NCBI RefSeq assembly: GCF_039541075.1
Contig: NZ_BAABFN010000001.1
Location: 124,001-188,000, forward strand
From: Compostibacter hankyongensis
GTDB taxonomy: Bacteria > Bacteroidota > Bacteroidia > Chitinophagales > Chitinophagaceae
Reading direction: 5' to 3'
Length of the DNA: 64,000 nt
This document shows, one piece after another, positions 1 to 8,686 of this stretch; position 1 is the stretch's first letter; the number at the start of each line of letters is the position of its first letter. The notes below the pieces were generated by a model. That model was not told where the DNA came from, made no database searches, and saw nothing but the letters and a program-made list of their open reading frames with translations. A program made the translations under genes and the position numbers.

Positions 1-962
1 TCTACCACATTTACTCTTCCTCCGCAGGAATAATCCTGATGCGCAATACAATTGCTCAAAGCTTCACGAATGGTAAATGGATCGAACTGATCTACCTCTT
101 CCGGGAATAATGTATCCTCCTTTATATACCGGTATTTAAGGTTACGGATCTTTCCGAATACACCATCCACTGCGAGAAGAAAAGGACAAGTAAAATGTTG
201 ATAATCCTTTTCATGATTTTCTTTGTCTTTCAGCAGCCAAGTAATCCGCGCAACAGCAGGGTTAATAAAATATTCTGATTCCGGCTTCCCCAAAAGAATG
301 ATGGCAGTCCTGGTAATCCGGTTCCCGATTATAATTTTCGCTTTGCTTAGGAAGGTCAGATCGTCCCAATCATCCATTTCAGTGGCCAGTCGCTGATTTT
401 TTACTTTAAACTTTTCTCTGGCCACACGTATTGCTTCAGGATGGAGATCCTCGATAGTCGCTCCTTCACAAGTAGCGGCACTCCAGTCAATCCGAGTAGC
501 CTGTTCCCGGATTCTTTCTATTTCTTCCAGATTGAGCGGAGAAAGTTCTTCTCCATCCCGGCCATGATAATGTCCTGCCCAGGCAATAGGAAAGCCCCGG
601 GGAGCAGCCGGTATCTGGAACATGATCACGCGACCTTCTGGTAAATTCAATTCATAGATCTCAATAAAAGTAATGCGATTCGTCGTTTTTTCAGCGATCT
701 CTCCTTTAAGGCTGTCCAATCCCGAACGATCGCCATGCCGGTAACGGGAGCCTACAATCCGGTGATCCTTGTTTTCGATACCAAATATCAGCCAAGCCTC
801 CGCTTTCCCTTTCAAATTAGCCTCATTCGAGAGTGCGGAAAAATATTTACCGAGCTTATCAAAATGGAAATTATTCTTCGCTTCCTTGAATTCAATAACT
901 TCTGTTTCAGCAGGTAGCGAACGCAATTCATTCAGTCTTTGGATAAGTTGGCCCCTTGTCAT
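1..962 (-). CDS. AlbA_2 (schlafen-type) ATP-binding protein, 3' end outside window
   Basis: This is a minus-strand gene whose ATG is at 962-960; it stays open to the window edge (320 codons visible), so the C-terminus is missing. The translation starts MTRGQLIQRLNELRSLPAE and continues with TEVIEFKEAKNNF, the nucleic-acid-binding AlbA_2/schlafen signature. It is followed by a core with GKAEAWLIFGIEN, and around residues 290-315 by DPFTIREALSNCIAHQDY, which matches the start of the GHKL-type HATPase_c_4 domain found in 'ATP-binding, RecG-related' regulators. Such proteins are usually annotated as DNA-binding transcriptional regulators or accessory defence proteins; the actual role here is unknown. 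Base composition by eye is more A+T-rich than the TonB operon beside it, which would fit an accessory gene. It diverges from the operon starting at 1089. Confidence 0.85.
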   Translation of the reverse strand, partial: MTRGQLIQRLNELRSLPAETEVIEFKEAKNNFHFDKLGKYFSALSNEANLKGKAEAWLIFGIENKDHRIVGSRYRHGDRSGLDSLKGEIAEKTTNRITFIEIYELNLPEGRVIMFQIPAAPRGFPIAWAGHYHGRDGEELSPLNLEEIERIREQATRIDWSAATCEGATIEDLHPEAIRVAREKFKVKNQRLATEMDDWDDLTFLSKAKIIIGNRITRTAIILLGKPESEYFINPAVARITWLLKDKENHEKDYQHFTCPFLLAVDGVFGKIRNLKYRYIKEDTLFPEEVDQFDPFTIREALSNCIAHQDYSCGGRVNVV

Positions 963-1061
963 TTATCAAAAATAAAAAATATGCATAAATAAAAAGATTG
1001 AATTTGAGGTCATTCACTGTGAATACTATCTTTAAAAAGATCCCCGGGAACTTTTTTGTCC

Positions 1062-1069
1062 TATCTTTG
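1062..1069 (+). promoter_or_regulatory. Bacteroidota-type -7 promoter element TATCTTTG
   Basis: TATCTTTG fits the Bacteroidota sigma-A -7 consensus TAnnTTTG and lies 19 bp before the GTG proposed as start of the small membrane peptide. No convincing TTTG -33 box was seen at the usual distance. Its position argues against an earlier start for the downstream ORF. Confidence 0.5.
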
Positions 1070-1088
1070 TCCCCGTCACTCCACGACC

Positions 1089-1457
1089 GTGAGGAACGTC
1101 CTGCTTTATATACTGACCTTCTCCATATTGTTTACCGGCTTTAGCCAGGTCATGGATATCCTGTCTTTCCGCGTACAAAAGTTTTATGTCTCCAACGATC
1201 ACCTGCCTTTTGCCAAAGGCGATATCGTGTATTGCGGCGGAGAAACAGTGCTCAACAAGAAGCTGAAGGACCACGAAGCTTCCTCCAACAGTCTCGGTGA
1301 ACAAGGCAAAACCTCCGCCGGAATCCTGCTCTTCCGGCAGGATAACCCGCCGCTGTTTACCCCGGTTCCCCCTTCCGGCCCGGCTTCCTATGCGATGACC
1401 GGAAATTGGCAACCCGTACAACGCCCCTCGGAAATCTTTCACCCGCCCTGTTCCTGA
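1089..1457 (+). CDS. small membrane-anchored hypothetical protein ahead of TonB receptor
   Basis: I do not recognise this as a named family. The frame opens upstream, but an internal GTG at 1089 just after a -7 element gives the sensible product: RNVLLYILTFSILFTGFSQ, a signal peptide or membrane anchor, then about 100 polar residues with a single VYCGG cysteine, a PVPPSG stretch and a C-terminus ending IFHPPCS. Small secreted or anchored proteins ending in a His-Pro-Pro type tail are often found just ahead of TonB-dependent receptors in Bacteroidota, in my recollection, and the Cys/His pair would fit metal contact. That function is inference only. The receptor follows on the same strand after 244 bp. 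Confidence 0.5.
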   Translation: MRNVLLYILTFSILFTGFSQVMDILSFRVQKFYVSNDHLPFAKGDIVYCGGETVLNKKLKDHEASSNSLGEQGKTSAGILLFRQDNPPLFTPVPPSGPASYAMTGNWQPVQRPSEIFHPPCS

Positions 1458-1701
1458 TCTTTCCGCCTTCCGCGGACTTTGCTTCGCCAACGCCTTCTTT
1501 TCGATGCAGGAGAAGTTCTGTTCTTAACTGCCGGAAGAAAGAAGACAGCCCGGCTGGATAAAACAGCCGCGGCCGGCCGATGCGACTATGCTGCCGGATC
1601 TGGCTGCACTGTCAGCCATACCATTCCCGTCTGATGCCCCCGTGACGAGGAACCGTCCGGCATCCGGAACGATTTCTTATTTAATCTGTAAACAGGATGT
1701 T

Positions 1702-3996
1702 GTGAAATACTATTTTCCTATATCCCTTTTTCTGCTCTGTGCCGGTTTTTGGCAAACTGCCGGTTCACAGACGCTGTTAAAGGGTAAAGTATATGACCGT
1801 ACGACGAAGGAAGCGGTCGCAAGGGCCTCGGTGCGCATACAAGACGGCACCATCGGCACCCTTACCGATGCCACCGGACGTTTTACCCTTTCCGTACAGA
1901 CCGGAGACTCCCTGGTCGTTTCTTCGCTTAATTACGGCACCCGCATCGTAGCGGCAACGGCAGGAAAGGCCATTGCCCTGGATAAACGCGACAATAAATT
2001 ACTGGAGATTGTCGTGAGCGGAAGCCGCACCGCACAGCGGCGCAGCGAAGTACCCGCCGCCATCAGCACCATCGATGCGCAGACCATCAAGGATACCCGG
2101 GCCACCCGCCTGGATCAGCTGTTAAATAAAGCGACGGGGGTATTCATGGTAAACCTCGGCAACGAACAGCACGAGATGAGCATCCGCCAGCCCCTGGGCA
2201 CAAGAAGCCTCTTCCTGTACCTCGAAGACGGTATTCCCATCCGTACATCAGGCATCTACAATCACAATGCCCTGTTGGAGATGAATATGGCCGCTACCCA
2301 ACGGATAGAAATTATCCGGGGCCCCGCCTCGTCCCTTTATGGCGCGGAAGCCATCGGCGGTGCAGTGAATGTCATTACCATATCTCCTCCTGCCGTATCT
2401 TCGGGAACAGCAAGCCTGCAGCTCAACAATACCGGCTATAAAAGGGCCGATATAAGCGCCGGCACCACGCTGGGGAAATGGGGCCTGGTGATAAGCGGCT
2501 ACTATGCCAACCGTCATGACGGTCCGATCGACTATAGCGATTTTCACAAAACGGCGCTGACCGTAAGGGCGGACTATAAAGCCAGCGACAGAACTACCTG
2601 GAGCAACAGCGTTACCTATATCGACTATTACAGCGACATGACCGGTGCGCTGGACAGCCTGCAGTTCGCCCGGAAGGATTACACATCACCTTATTCCTTC
2701 ACCTACCGGAAAGTAAAGGCCCTGCGGGCCCGCTCGCGCCTGACCACTCAATGGAACAGCCGCAGCCAGACCCAGCTGTCGGTGCTCTATCGCAACAATT
2801 CCACCGGGCAAAACCCTTCCTATTATATCACGGACGATCCTGCCAATGCCCTGCTGGCCAACGGACAGATCAATGAAAATGCATTCAGCAGCTATCTGCT
2901 GATCGCCCAGCACCAGCAGCGGTTCAGCTGGCTCAACAGCCGGCTGATCGCCGGTCTCAGCGCTGATATCAGCCCCAGCACCTATACTGCCCGATACATC
3001 CGGATACAACGGGATCATGAGGGGAACTATATTGCCTATGACCATACCGACTCCTCCCTGAGCGACTACGCAACCGGCATCAATAACCTCGCCGCCTATA
3101 CGCAATATGAGATGAGCCCGATGCCGGGTCTGAAGCTGGTCGGCGGACTGCGTTATGATCGCTATCGCTATAATTTCAGAAATCACCTGCCTCCTTCGGC
3201 GTCCAGCGGATCTCCTTCCACACTGCGCACCTTTGGCCGCCTGACGCCCAAGGTCGGCTTTACCTACAACTATCATGACGTCGGCTTTTATGGCAACTAC
3301 AGCCAGGGATATGTTCCCCCCCAGGTCACGGAGCTTTTCAACAAGGTAAAGGTACCGTTCCTGAAGCCGCAAACCTTTTTCAACTATGAGATCGGCGGCT
3401 GGCTTTCGCTGGCGGATCATAAGCTGTATGCAGACTGGAGCCTTTACCTCCTCAACGGTACCAATGAGATCATTTCGGTAAAGCAGGACGACGGTACCAC
3501 ACAAAACCAGAATGCCGGCAAAACCCGGCATGCCGGCATCGAATATGGTCTGAACTATCGCCCTTCGTCCCAGTGGTCCTTCCGGCTCAGCGCCACCAAC
3601 GCCCGGCATACGCTTGTGAAGGACATTGAAAAGGGGGCAAGCGGAAACGTGGATTACAGCGGTAACCGGATGAGCGCCGCACCGGCATTCATCGCCAATG
3701 CCGAGGCCTCGTGGAAGCCCGCATTTGTCAAGGGGCTGCATCTCAGCCTGGAATGGCAGCGCCTCGGGAAATATTACATGGACAATGCCAACAGCGGCCG
3801 CTACAACGGCTTCAACGTGATCAATCTGCGGGCCGGCTATACTACCGGGCATTTCGAGGTCTGGACCCATGCGCTGAACCTGCTGAATAAATATTATGCT
3901 ACCATTGCCACCAAATCGGCGTATGGCTACAGCTATAACCTGGGCGACCCCTTTGCCTTAAACATCGGAGTGGCCTATCATTTTGGAAAACCATGA
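1702..3996 (+). CDS. TonB-dependent receptor (metal chelate or siderophore type)
   Basis: This is an outer-membrane active-transport receptor. The frame is open from 1588, but the GTG at 1702 is preferred: an AGGA motif lies 6-9 bp upstream and the protein then begins VKYYFPISLFLLCAGFW, a clear signal peptide. Domains from that start are a CarboxypepD_reg-like domain at about residues 25-95 (LLKGKVYDRTTKEAV...GTLTDATGRFTL), a plug at about 105-225 containing LYLEDGIPIR and the typical IEIIRGPASSLYGAEAIGGA, and a beta-barrel to the end (ALNIGVAYHFGKP). At 764 residues it has the size of siderophore/BtuB-like receptors rather than of 1000-residue SusC proteins. It overlaps the PepSY_TM gene by 4 bp (ATGA), so the two are translationally coupled, suggesting uptake of a ferric or other metal complex that is then reduced. 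Substrate unknown. Confidence 0.9.
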   Translation: MKYYFPISLFLLCAGFWQTAGSQTLLKGKVYDRTTKEAVARASVRIQDGTIGTLTDATGRFTLSVQTGDSLVVSSLNYGTRIVAATAGKAIALDKRDNKLLEIVVSGSRTAQRRSEVPAAISTIDAQTIKDTRATRLDQLLNKATGVFMVNLGNEQHEMSIRQPLGTRSLFLYLEDGIPIRTSGIYNHNALLEMNMAATQRIEIIRGPASSLYGAEAIGGAVNVITISPPAVSSGTASLQLNNTGYKRADISAGTTLGKWGLVISGYYANRHDGPIDYSDFHKTALTVRADYKASDRTTWSNSVTYIDYYSDMTGALDSLQFARKDYTSPYSFTYRKVKALRARSRLTTQWNSRSQTQLSVLYRNNSTGQNPSYYITDDPANALLANGQINENAFSSYLLIAQHQQRFSWLNSRLIAGLSADISPSTYTARYIRIQRDHEGNYIAYDHTDSSLSDYATGINNLAAYTQYEMSPMPGLKLVGGLRYDRYRYNFRNHLPPSASSGSPSTLRTFGRLTPKVGFTYNYHDVGFYGNYSQGYVPPQVTELFNKVKVPFLKPQTFFNYEIGGWLSLADHKLYADWSLYLLNGTNEIISVKQDDGTTQNQNAGKTRHAGIEYGLNYRPSSQWSFRLSATNARHTLVKDIEKGASGNVDYSGNRMSAAPAFIANAEASWKPAFVKGLHLSLEWQRLGKYYMDNANSGRYNGFNVINLRAGYTTGHFEVWTHALNLLNKYYATIATKSAYGYSYNLGDPFALNIGVAYHFGKP

Positions 3997-5573
3997 AAAA
4001 GCGGCTTTATAAATGGCACCGGACCTTGTCCCTGATCATTGCCCTGCCGGTGCTGATATCCGCCTCCAGCGGGTTCATGCATCCGCTCATGACCAATATC
4101 CGGCCGCATATCGCCACCCAGGGTCTGCAGCCCGTTCCGGTGGACAGCAGCAAGCTGCGGATCCCGCTGCAGGGGGCATTGGCCCAAAACCACATAGCCG
4201 CTTTTCAGAATTTCAGATTGATCCATATCGCGGACAACTGGTTTTACCAGGTACAGCGAACAGGGGATGCGGTTCCGGTTTACCTGAGCACGGAGAACGG
4301 CCATGTGCTGAGCGACGGAGACTGGCTGTATGCACAGTACCTGGCCCGGCAATTTCTTAACGGCCAGGAAGATCCCACAGGCGCCGGGAAAAAGCTGCCA
4401 TCCGTCACCACTGCCGGTCCGATGGACTGTTGCGACGGCGCCACCGCCTGCGTGCTGAATGACACGGCGGCGGCTCTGGTAACAAGCGCGCTGCGGGTAA
4501 CCCGGTTCGATAACGAATACGGCTATATCAACCGGCTGCTGCCGGTATACCGGGTCTCTTTCGAGCGGCCGGACGGTATCCGTATCTATGTGGAGACAAC
4601 CCAGGACCGGTTCGCTTTCGCCATAGACGACCGGAGGGCGGCGTTCAACCGTATTTTCACTTTCCTGCATACCTACAGCTGGCTGGATTTCCTGGGAAAA
4701 GGAAAGCTTGTGGTGGAGTTTCTGCTGGTATTTCTTGCCTTTATCACTACCCTGCTGGGCCTCTGCATCTTTTTCGGCACCCGCAGTAAAAAAGCAAAAG
4801 GGAACGGCTTTGTAAAGTCGCGGCGGACACACCGCTACGTCGCCGTTACCGTATCCCTGTTTACCCTCATGTTCACGTTCAGCGGGGGATATCATGCGCT
4901 TTCCAAGCTCAAGGACGATAATACGGATTCTTTTTTCGTACGCCATCAATATACTACCGGAGCCATGGACTTCGATTTCCGGGCGCTGCAATCAGCCGTG
5001 CAGGACCCTATAACCGATGTAAGTCTCGTCAGGCTGGATTCCGGCAGCAGCTTCTGGAGGGTAGTTTCGCTGCCGGCAGGCCGTACCATCACCGGCAGCA
5101 AGGACCTGATGAAATCCGAAGCAGCGCCGCTTCCGGAGATTACCTATATCAGTACGGCAGACCATTCCGTGCTGCGCGGCGGCGAGCGTCGTTACGCCGG
5201 GTACCTGGCCTGCCTGTTCAGCGGCCATGACAAAAAGAACATTCTTTCCGCTACGCCCGTCACCGCCTTTACCAATGAATACAACTTTGCGGACAAGCGG
5301 CTGCCGGTCTGGAAAGTGGCCTTTGCCGACCATCATCACGAACGGTATTATGTGGAAACGGCGACGGGGCGTTTATCCAAACGGGTGAACGATCTGAACA
5401 TCCTCGAGGACTACAGCTTTGCGTTACTGCACAAGCACGAATTCCTCGGCTGGGCAGGAAAGCGGGTCAAGGACGCCAGCACGATGTTCTGGGCGGCGGC
5501 CCAGGTCCTGATGGTCCTCACGGGACTGATCTTGTATTTTAAGTGGCGGGGCCGCTTAAAGCAGGCCAGGTAG
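3993..5573 (+). CDS. PepSY-associated TM-helix protein (PepSY_TM, iron-regulated membrane protein type)
   Basis: This is a 526-residue inner-membrane protein beginning MKKRLYKWHRTLSLIIALP, the standard PepSY_TM opening. Hydrophobic segments lie at about residues 10-30, 243-266, 280-303 and 497-517, enclosing two periplasmic PepSY-like regions; both carry the repeated FxxEYxxxxxxLPVxxVxF pattern (FDNEYGYINRLLPVYRVSF and FTNEYNFADKRLPVWKVAF). Family members are partners of TonB receptors and are thought to take part in reductive release of iron from siderophores. The ATG overlaps the stop of the receptor gene. Several membrane-helix histidines and flanking His residues (HTYSWLDFL, HRYVAV, HKHEFLGW) could serve haem binding; this is inference. 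Confidence 0.88.
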   Translation: MKKRLYKWHRTLSLIIALPVLISASSGFMHPLMTNIRPHIATQGLQPVPVDSSKLRIPLQGALAQNHIAAFQNFRLIHIADNWFYQVQRTGDAVPVYLSTENGHVLSDGDWLYAQYLARQFLNGQEDPTGAGKKLPSVTTAGPMDCCDGATACVLNDTAAALVTSALRVTRFDNEYGYINRLLPVYRVSFERPDGIRIYVETTQDRFAFAIDDRRAAFNRIFTFLHTYSWLDFLGKGKLVVEFLLVFLAFITTLLGLCIFFGTRSKKAKGNGFVKSRRTHRYVAVTVSLFTLMFTFSGGYHALSKLKDDNTDSFFVRHQYTTGAMDFDFRALQSAVQDPITDVSLVRLDSGSSFWRVVSLPAGRTITGSKDLMKSEAAPLPEITYISTADHSVLRGGERRYAGYLACLFSGHDKKNILSATPVTAFTNEYNFADKRLPVWKVAFADHHHERYYVETATGRLSKRVNDLNILEDYSFALLHKHEFLGWAGKRVKDASTMFWAAAQVLMVLTGLILYFKWRGRLKQAR

Positions 5574-5647
5574 CTGCTCTTAGCGATGGGGGCTTTTCTG
5601 CTACGCGGCCATGTTTACTTTTTTCGTACCTTTATGACAACTCTTTT

Positions 5648-5857
5648 ATGTCCGCTATTACAATCAGAAGGAGACTGACGTCCGATGTGCTGAAACTTGG
5701 CAGGCAGGCAAAAGCCCTGTTGGGGAAAAAGGTAGAGATTGTGATCCGGGAATTAACGCCAGCTGTCAAAGAGAAAAAATGGCGGCATCTGGGAAGCGTT
5801 GATCTTGGAGGCAAAGCCGACCTTATAAATATTCGAAACTTCGCCTACGATGAATAG
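5648..5857 (+). CDS. VapB-like antitoxin (partner of PIN-domain toxin)
   Basis: This is a 69-residue protein, MSAITIRRRLTSDVLKLGR to INIRNFAYDE. The N-terminal beta-strand (ITIRRRLTSDVLKL), GKKVEIVIRELTP and the C-terminal LGSVDLGGKADLINIRNFAYDE match the short antitoxins that precede PIN-domain toxins in Bacteroidota, in which the C-terminal part binds the toxin. The frame runs further upstream, but the ATG at 5648 gives the family-like start. A weak -7-like TACCTTTA lies at 5627-5634. The gene overlaps the ATG of the vapC remnant (5850) by 8 bp, the usual arrangement of such modules. The antitoxin frame is intact although the toxin is not. Confidence 0.75.
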   Translation: MSAITIRRRLTSDVLKLGRQAKALLGKKVEIVIRELTPAVKEKKWRHLGSVDLGGKADLINIRNFAYDE

Positions 5858-6014
5858 TGTCCTTGTGGACACGAATGTTCTGATATATGCGCTGGACAAA
5901 AGTTTATTATCAGCCCGCATATTCAATTTTAACAAACCCCTCTTATACACTCCACATTTAACCAGAAAGATTTTATCCAGATTCCTGAAATTGAGATCAT
6001 CAGTTAAGGACTGA
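5850..6014 (+). pseudogene. vapC PIN-domain toxin remnant (internal deletion plus frameshift)
   Basis: The ATG at 5850 opens MNSVLVDTNVLIYALDK, the N-terminus of a PIN-domain RNase with its first catalytic Asp (VDTNVLIY). Family members run to about 130 residues, but this frame stops at 6012-6014 after 54. The residues after ALDK no longer look like the family's second helix; RIFNFNKPLLYT resembles the C-terminal strand of PIN toxins. Shifting frame at about 5957 gives FNQKDFIQIPEIEIIS and then a stop at 6005-6007, which matches the usual C-terminus (NxKDFxxIPxxxII). I read this as a toxin gene that lost roughly its central 70-80 codons, with a further frameshift near 5955. The catalytic acidic residues of the middle are gone, so it should be inactive. 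Confidence 0.75.
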
Positions 6015-6178
6015 ACCAATATTTTTCCTGAAAAGGTTATAATCCTACTTCTGAAACACCGGCTGTTGTCATATCTTCCTAAAAGCGAAAAGGGAGGATA
6101 GACATCCCCCCGATTCATTAACCAAAATCTAAACTTGTATTAACACTAACAATTCCGGCTTTGAGGTTTCAATAGTCT

Positions 6179-6220
6179 AAGGTCTAAAGTTGATTTGTCT
6201 GGAATAGAGCGTTAGACCTT
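6179..6220. repeat. inverted repeat downstream of the permease array
   Basis: AAGGTCTAA at 6179-6187 is the exact inverse of TTAGACCTT at 6212-6220, with 24 bp between. It lies 43 bp beyond the stop of the last permease (6264), so it could form a weak transcript-end hairpin for that unit; there is no strong T-run. The 249 bp 6015-6263 otherwise hold nothing I can identify. Confidence 0.4.
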
Positions 6221-6263
6221 GAACGTTAAACTTCAAAATGCCTTTTACCTTTCAATTTTCGCC

Positions 6264-8636
6264 TCATTCGGTGCGCAAACTTTTCACCGGGTTGGCAGTT
6301 GCTGCCCTGATGGCCTGGAAACTGACCGTACATGCGGCTACCGCCAGGGCAAGTATTCCTGTTACGGCAAACACTGCCCAGCCGATGTCCTTGCGGTAAT
6401 TAAAGCCTTCCAGCCAGCGCGTCATGATATAATAGGACAGGGGTGTGGCGATAAGGAACGAAATACCGACGAGCTTTATGAATTCCGATGAAATCAGCTT
6501 CAAGATACTGCCGACAGAAGCGCCAAGGACCTTCCGGACGCCTATTTCCTTGCTGCGTCGCTCGGTCATATATGCCGCCAGACCGAACAGCCCCAGGCAT
6601 GAAATGAAGATGGCCAGCGTAGAAAAAATAGCGGTAAGCACTGCGGTCCGCTTTTCACCCTCGAACTTGACAGCATAGCCCTCATCGGCAAATGTATAGG
6701 TAAACAGATCTTCAGGGTCATCCCTTTTAAAAAGGGATTCCAGCGCGGCAATATTCCCTGACATTTTCCTTTTACTGTTAAGCCGCATGGTCATCATCGT
6801 AAAATAGGACTTAGGCCCCTCAATGATCATGGGAACCACCTTATCATAAGGAGAGTTAAAAACAAAGTTCTTTACCGCGCCTACTACGGTCCAGGATATG
6901 CCGTTGTCTTCAACCTTTTTTCCGACAGGATCTTCAAATCCCATGGCCCTGACTGCCGATTCGTTCAGCAGCATGGCCGTAGAGTCGGTTGGAAACTTAT
7001 AAATATCAATATCCCGCCCAGCTACCAGTTGCACTCCTGTCGTTTTCACCCAATCCGCGTCTACCGCATATCGGTTAAAAGAAATCTGGGCATTGGGCTG
7101 CTTTCCCTCCCAGTCGATGCCCGACGAACTGTTATAGCTATACGTCATGGGAAACATCGTCTTGGTTACCGAGGTAGCTATGCCTGCCGCCAAAATTTCT
7201 CTGCGGATCAGCTCGGCTTTGGGAGGAGTAAGATTATTGAGCGGTATCGAAACCAGCTGATCCTTCCGGTATCCCAGGTCGCGGCGCTGTGCATACTTTA
7301 CCTGTTGTCTGACGACCAGTGTACAGGCGATAAGACCGATGGCAAAAGTGAACTGCAATACAACCAGTGCTTTGCGTGGATTGAATTTCCCGAGAGAAGG
7401 GATATAGGAGCCCTTCAGCACTTTTACCGGCCGGAAGGAGGAGAGGAAAAAAGCCGGATAGCTTCCGGCCAATACGCCGGTAAACAATATAAATCCTATA
7501 AAAGCGATCCACAGCCAGGGGTCGTTGTACGGGATCCGCAGCCGCTGTCCCAATACATCCTCAAAAGGCTTTATGACGGCCGAAACCAGCAATAAGGCAA
7601 TAATGCCGGACAGGAAAGCCAGCAGTATGGACTCAAAAATAAACTGTCCGGTCAGGACGCTACGGCTGGCTCCGGCCACCTTCCGGACGCCGACCTCCCG
7701 GGCCCGCTTTTCGCTTCGGGCAGTACTCAGGTTCATAAAATTGATACAGGCGATAAGCAGGATAAAAACAGCAATGGCCGAAAACATATAAATACGGTCA
7801 ATGCGACCACCGGCGACCTTACCGTTCTCAAATTTGTTATATAAATACCACTTCGAGGAAGGATACAAAAACATTTTTGACTGTGCCATCGGATCTTTTC
7901 TGTGTGTGATATCTTTTATTTTATGGTTAACCGCAGCAAGATCCACCCCCGGCTTCAGCAACACAAAAGTGGTTGTCATACTGTTCGTCCAGGCATGAGG
8001 AGACTCATCCTTGTATCCCATCATTTCATACATCTTCCAGCCGAAAACAGCATCTGCCGTGAACCGGGTATTTGCCGGCAAATCCCGGAGGATCCCCGTG
8101 ACTATGGCGGCCGACCGTTGTTCATTGTTGATGACAAGCGTTTCGCCCATCGCCCGCTCTGCAGAACCAAACAGCTTTTCCGCTACAGCCTGCGTGAGGA
8201 CCACAGAATTGGGCTGACGGAAGGCAGTGCGGGCGTTTCCAATAACAAACGGAAAGCTGAACATGGAAAAAAAATCCTTATCAACAAATGCCGCTGATTC
8301 AGGGAACAAGGAATTGCCTACGCGAAAGACCATGGAGAGCGATGAATACCGGCTGCTGGCCTCTATCTCCGGGAATTCGAGTTTCAGGGCCGGAGCCATG
8401 GGCTCCGGGGTGTTGGTGTTGGTTCTGATCTCGCCGTTCAGCTTATGCAAACCATATACCTGATACAGCCGTGCTCCTTTTTTATGGAACCGGTCGACCC
8501 CCACCTCGTGCTGCAGCCAGACAAAGATCAACATAGCGCCGGCCATCCCTACGGACAGGCCGGCGATATTGATCGCAGCATATCCGCGGCTCATTCTCAG
8601 TGCTCTCCAGGCACTTAAAAGATAATTCCTGAGCAT
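6264..8636 (-). CDS. FtsX/MacB-type ABC permease, array unit B gene 3
   Basis: This is the last gene of the downstream three-gene unit. The ATG at 8636 gives MLRNYLLSAWRALRMSRGY, aligned with the starts of all its neighbours; the frame is open further upstream into the preceding gene's region, which I reject as coding. The 790 residues contain one TM helix at about 20-40, a periplasmic MacB_PCD-like domain, and a first FtsX block with the cytoplasmic motif ARSEKRAREVGVRKVAGAS near residue 315. A second periplasmic domain and a second FtsX block with RRSKEIGVRKVLGAS near 698 follow; the end is ATANPVKSLRTE. Two fused halves mean one chain supplies a full pair of transmembrane domains, but the NBD is absent. 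The periplasmic part (KWYLYNKFENGKVAGG, AGRDIDIYKFPTDST) is closest to the genes at 11219 and 21228. 50 bp separate it from the gene before it. Confidence 0.92.
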   Translation of the reverse strand: MLRNYLLSAWRALRMSRGYAAINIAGLSVGMAGAMLIFVWLQHEVGVDRFHKKGARLYQVYGLHKLNGEIRTNTNTPEPMAPALKLEFPEIEASSRYSSLSMVFRVGNSLFPESAAFVDKDFFSMFSFPFVIGNARTAFRQPNSVVLTQAVAEKLFGSAERAMGETLVINNEQRSAAIVTGILRDLPANTRFTADAVFGWKMYEMMGYKDESPHAWTNSMTTTFVLLKPGVDLAAVNHKIKDITHRKDPMAQSKMFLYPSSKWYLYNKFENGKVAGGRIDRIYMFSAIAVFILLIACINFMNLSTARSEKRAREVGVRKVAGASRSVLTGQFIFESILLAFLSGIIALLLVSAVIKPFEDVLGQRLRIPYNDPWLWIAFIGFILFTGVLAGSYPAFFLSSFRPVKVLKGSYIPSLGKFNPRKALVVLQFTFAIGLIACTLVVRQQVKYAQRRDLGYRKDQLVSIPLNNLTPPKAELIRREILAAGIATSVTKTMFPMTYSYNSSSGIDWEGKQPNAQISFNRYAVDADWVKTTGVQLVAGRDIDIYKFPTDSTAMLLNESAVRAMGFEDPVGKKVEDNGISWTVVGAVKNFVFNSPYDKVVPMIIEGPKSYFTMMTMRLNSKRKMSGNIAALESLFKRDDPEDLFTYTFADEGYAVKFEGEKRTAVLTAIFSTLAIFISCLGLFGLAAYMTERRSKEIGVRKVLGASVGSILKLISSEFIKLVGISFLIATPLSYYIMTRWLEGFNYRKDIGWAVFAVTGILALAVAACTVSFQAIRAATANPVKSLRTE

Positions 8637-8686
8637 ATTGCTTAATTTAATTTTCACTTCCGCTCCCTTTAGCGGCCGGAGGGTAT

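Noticed and set aside
1590..1701. Possible riboswitch before the TonB receptor (hairpin TGGCTG/CAGCCA at 1601-1618)
   Set aside because: Neither the conserved cobalamin boxes nor any TPP-type core could be found; a single hairpin is not enough.
2686..3870. Minus-strand open frame of 394 codons inside the first TonB receptor
   Set aside because: No recognisable domain; opposite-strand shadow of the clearly coding receptor.
5753..6118. Minus-strand open frame of 121 codons across the vapC remnant
   Set aside because: No family resemblance, and the plus strand shows recognisable VapB and VapC sequence in the same bases.
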